NCBI RefSeq assembly: GCF_900109645.1
Contig: NZ_FOBG01000002.1
Location: 744,001 to 808,000 of the forward strand
DNA length: 64,000 nt
Reading direction: 5' to 3'
Origin: Duganella sp. CF402
GTDB lineage: Bacteria; Pseudomonadota; Gammaproteobacteria; Burkholderiales; Burkholderiaceae_D
Part shown: piece by piece, positions 61,761 through 64,000 of the stretch
Layout of the letters: every line of letters begins with the position of its first letter
Numbering within the stretch: position 1 is the first letter of the stretch
Made by a program: the position numbers and the translations under genes
The notes under the pieces: generated by a model
Databases searched by the model: none
What the model was told of the DNA's origin: nothing
The model's input: only the letters and a program-made list of their open reading frames with translations

Positions 61761-63029
61761 ATGAAGTCGTTTAGCACCAAACAGCGGCTGTTCGCAGCCG
61801 CAATGCCGGCGGCGCAAGCGGCTGGCGGGCGCGATGGCCGCTCGGCCGCCGCATCGCAACGCGCGGCGCACGTCGCCGCCGCGACTGTTCTGGCGGCGTG
61901 CGCAGCCGGCTGGTGTGGCGCGGCTCTCGCTGCCGCGCCGGCGGCATCCGCGCTGCCTGCCGCCCTTCAGCGCGCTGCGCTCAAGGCGGCGCGGCCGGAG
62001 CAGGCTAATTTAATGGCCGTGGTTCGCGTCGGTAATCGTCTGGTGGCGGCCGGCGAGCGTGGTCTGATCATCTATTCCGATGACTCGGGCCGGCACTGGA
62101 CGCAGGCAGAGGTGCCGGTCAGCGTGACGCTGACTGCACTGCGCTTCGCCAATGAACGCGACGGCTGGGCGGTCGGTAATATGGGAGCGGTCCTGCGCAG
62201 CACCGACGGCGGTGCCAGCTGGCAGCGCGTGTTCGACGGCCAGCAGGCCGCCGCCCTCGCCGAGCAAGCCGCCCAAGCGGCATGGGACGCCGTCAAGCCA
62301 GATCCCAACAACGCCGATCATCCGCTCAATCTTCTCCTTGAAGACGCTCACCGCCTGGTAGACGAAGGCGCCGACAAGCCCTTCCTTGACCTGCGCCTGC
62401 AGGCTGACGGCTCAGTGCTGGTGGTCGGCGCCTACGGCCTCGCCTACTCCACCACGGACGGCGGCAAGACCTGGCAAGCGTTGATGAAGAACCTGCCGAA
62501 TCCAAACGGCGCCACCTACTACGGCATCGCCGAACGTCAGCAGGAGCAATACCTGTTTGGCGAACAAGGCGTGCTGCTGCGCGCTGTTGCACCCAACGCA
62601 GCATTTGCGGCGCAAACCTCGCCAGCCAGCGGCAGCCTGTTCGGCGGCCTCACCACCAAACAAGGAACGCTGATGCTGTACGGCCTGCGCGGCAAAGTCT
62701 ATCGCAGCGCGCAAGCCGGCGCGGCATGGAGCGAAGTGCAAACACCGGTCGATGCCTCGCTCATCACCGGCCTGCAACTGCCGGACGACACCGTGCTGCT
62801 GCTCGGCTCCGCCGGCCAGATCGTCGCCAGCAAAGACCAGGGGCAAACTTTCACCACCTTGCCGCTGAAGACGCGCTTCCCCTTCACCGGCGCCACCGTG
62901 GCCCCTGACGGCACGCTCATCATCACCGGCACACGCGGCCTCCTGCGCCTGCCCGCCGCCAGCCTGACCGCCGCCGCGCCGGCCGGCCGCGCCATCCCGG
63001 CCAATTCATCTAACGCCGCAAAGCCATGA
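61761..63029 (+). CDS. YCF48/BNR-repeat exported protein
   Basis: This 422-residue protein has an Ala-rich N-terminal export signal (hydrophobic stretch about 38-58) and a seven-bladed propeller of YCF48/BNR type. Repeats include IYSDDSGRHWTQAEV, VLRSTDGGASWQRVF, AYSTTDGGKTWQALM and IVASKDQGQTFTTL. Such proteins accompany DUF1329 and RND genes and may be assembly or adaptor factors for the transporter. No clear ribosome-binding site is seen, so it may depend on coupling to the DUF1329 gene. It overlaps the RND gene by 4 bases (ATGA). Confidence 0.88.
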   Translation: MKSFSTKQRLFAAAMPAAQAAGGRDGRSAAASQRAAHVAAATVLAACAAGWCGAALAAAPAASALPAALQRAALKAARPEQANLMAVVRVGNRLVAAGERGLIIYSDDSGRHWTQAEVPVSVTLTALRFANERDGWAVGNMGAVLRSTDGGASWQRVFDGQQAAALAEQAAQAAWDAVKPDPNNADHPLNLLLEDAHRLVDEGADKPFLDLRLQADGSVLVVGAYGLAYSTTDGGKTWQALMKNLPNPNGATYYGIAERQQEQYLFGEQGVLLRAVAPNAAFAAQTSPASGSLFGGLTTKQGTLMLYGLRGKVYRSAQAGAAWSEVQTPVDASLITGLQLPDDTVLLLGSAGQIVASKDQGQTFTTLPLKTRFPFTGATVAPDGTLIITGTRGLLRLPAASLTAAAPAGRAIPANSSNAAKP

Positions 63030-64000
63030 ACACCACGCCTCACAATCAAGCTCCCTTCGATCCCAACTCCGGCAACCGGCTGGAACGTTTCGTGTTCGGC
63101 TACCGCCGCGCACTGCTGGCGTTCTGCCTGCTGGTGACTGTAGTGCTCGGCTGGCAAGCCAGCCGCATCGTCCCCAACGCCAGCTTCGACGGCATGCTGC
63201 CGATGAATCACCCCTACCTGCAAAACTACCTCGCAGAACGCAAGAAGCTGGTCTCGCAAGCCAACAGCCTGCGCATCGTGGTCGAGCACAAAGGCAACGG
63301 CAGCATCCTCGACAAGGACTATCTCGACACCCTGCGCCGTTTCAACGATGACGTATTCCTGCTGCCCGGCGTCGTGCGCGGCCAGCTGAAATCGCTGTGG
63401 ACACCCTCCACCCGCTGGACCGCCGTCACCGAACGCGGCTTCGAAGGCGGCACCGTCATCCCCGACGACTACGACGGCAGCGCCGCCACGTTGGCCCGCG
63501 TCCGCCTCAACATCGAACGCTCCGGCGAAGTCGGCCAGCTGGTCGCCAAAGACTTCCAGTCCAGCGCCCTGATCGTGCCGCTCGCCGAGCGCGATGAAGA
63601 CGGCAAGGAACTCGACTACGCCAAACTCTCGCAGGCACTGGAACAGCTGCGCGCCAAATACCACTCGGACAGCATAGAAATCCACATCACCGGCTTCGCT
63701 AAAGTGGCTGGCGATCTGCTCGAAGGACTGGTGCAAGTGCTGGCCTTCTTCGCGCTGGCAGCCGCCATCGTCACCGCCATCGTCTACTGGTACACCCGCT
63801 GCATCCGCAGCACCTTGCTGGTCGTGACCTGCTCGCTGGTGGCCGTGGTGTGGCAACTGGGCCTGCTGCCGATGCTGGGCTACGCGCTCGATCCCTACGC
63901 CGTGCTGGTGCCATTCCTGGTGTTCGCCATCGGCATGAGTCACGGCGCGCAAAAGATGAACGGCATCATGCAGGATATCGGTCGCGGCATGGACCGCCTG
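63026..64000 (+). CDS. RND/MMPL family transporter, N-terminal part (runs off the window)
   Basis: The first 325 codons are visible. There is a short cytoplasmic N-terminus, TM1 (about 31-48, LLAFCLLVTVVLGWQ), and a large periplasmic loop (about 50-225) without obvious enzymatic motifs. TM2-TM4 (about 228-310) show the sterol-sensing-like GLVQVLAFFALAAAIVTAIVYW and LVPFLVFAIGMSHGAQKM pattern. Related exporters move hydrophobic molecules. It completes the DUF1302-DUF1329-YCF48-RND cassette. The C-terminal half is outside the window. Confidence 0.88.
   Translation, partial: MNTTPHNQAPFDPNSGNRLERFVFGYRRALLAFCLLVTVVLGWQASRIVPNASFDGMLPMNHPYLQNYLAERKKLVSQANSLRIVVEHKGNGSILDKDYLDTLRRFNDDVFLLPGVVRGQLKSLWTPSTRWTAVTERGFEGGTVIPDDYDGSAATLARVRLNIERSGEVGQLVAKDFQSSALIVPLAERDEDGKELDYAKLSQALEQLRAKYHSDSIEIHITGFAKVAGDLLEGLVQVLAFFALAAAIVTAIVYWYTRCIRSTLLVVTCSLVAVVWQLGLLPMLGYALDPYAVLVPFLVFAIGMSHGAQKMNGIMQDIGRGMDRL

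Overview
The window is GC-rich chromosomal DNA from a betaproteobacterium, most likely an Oxalobacteraceae member of the Massilia/Duganella/Janthinobacterium type. This is inferred from gene neighbourhoods (thiCSGD-thiE, dusB-fis-purH, ruvCAB, tyrS-dtd, an M23 peptidase near anmK), from PEP-CTERM proteins, from several very large propeller-type sensors, and from the composition. I found no tRNA, rRNA, CRISPR array, phage gene or transposase. Coding density is high and no gene-free gap exceeds about 300 bases.

Layout. 1-5000: a partial M56 (BlaR1-type) sensor peptidase, glutathione-dependent formaldehyde dehydrogenase, a galactose-dehydrogenase-like oxidoreductase and two orphan response regulators, one with an ANTAR RNA-binding domain. 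5000-9460: a thiamine operon (thiC-thiS-thiG-thiD-thiE) behind a TPP riboswitch. 9559-16142: a propeller-GGDEF diguanylate cyclase, a dienoyl-CoA-isomerase-like crotonase and a Tat-exported two-subunit molybdenum oxidoreductase. 16265-21461: valS, a PEP-CTERM protein, and a threonine/hydroxyaspartate lyase with a DauR-like regulator. 21481-29875: a compact four-gene signalling operon (membrane Cache/GAF-like protein, giant hybrid kinase, HD-GYP response regulator, double-receiver histidine kinase). 30018-34421: DUF2147, a second PEP-CTERM protein, ThuA, YbaN, and a LysR/aldo-keto reductase divergon with two well-formed LysR boxes. 34422-44873: housekeeping genes (ruvCAB, purH, fis, dusB, tyrS, dtd, M23 peptidase). 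44918-49005: an orphan propeller histidine kinase and anmK.

49129-64000 is the most distinctive part: a catabolic island led by a divergent AraC regulator. It encodes two proteins of the 4,5-dihydroxyphthalate-decarboxylase family, a LigJ-type 4-oxalomesaconate hydratase, a second amidohydrolase, an MFS importer, a LigB-type extradiol dioxygenase, an HpcH/HpaI aldolase and a thiamine-diphosphate enzyme. A DUF1302-DUF1329-YCF48-RND envelope cassette follows and runs off the window. The enzymes fit meta-cleavage of a gallate- or dihydroxyphthalate-like aromatic acid to pyruvate and oxaloacetate. The envelope cassette is of a kind usually seen with hydrophobic substrates. The combination is my main candidate for an uncharacterised pathway; the substrate cannot be read from sequence alone.
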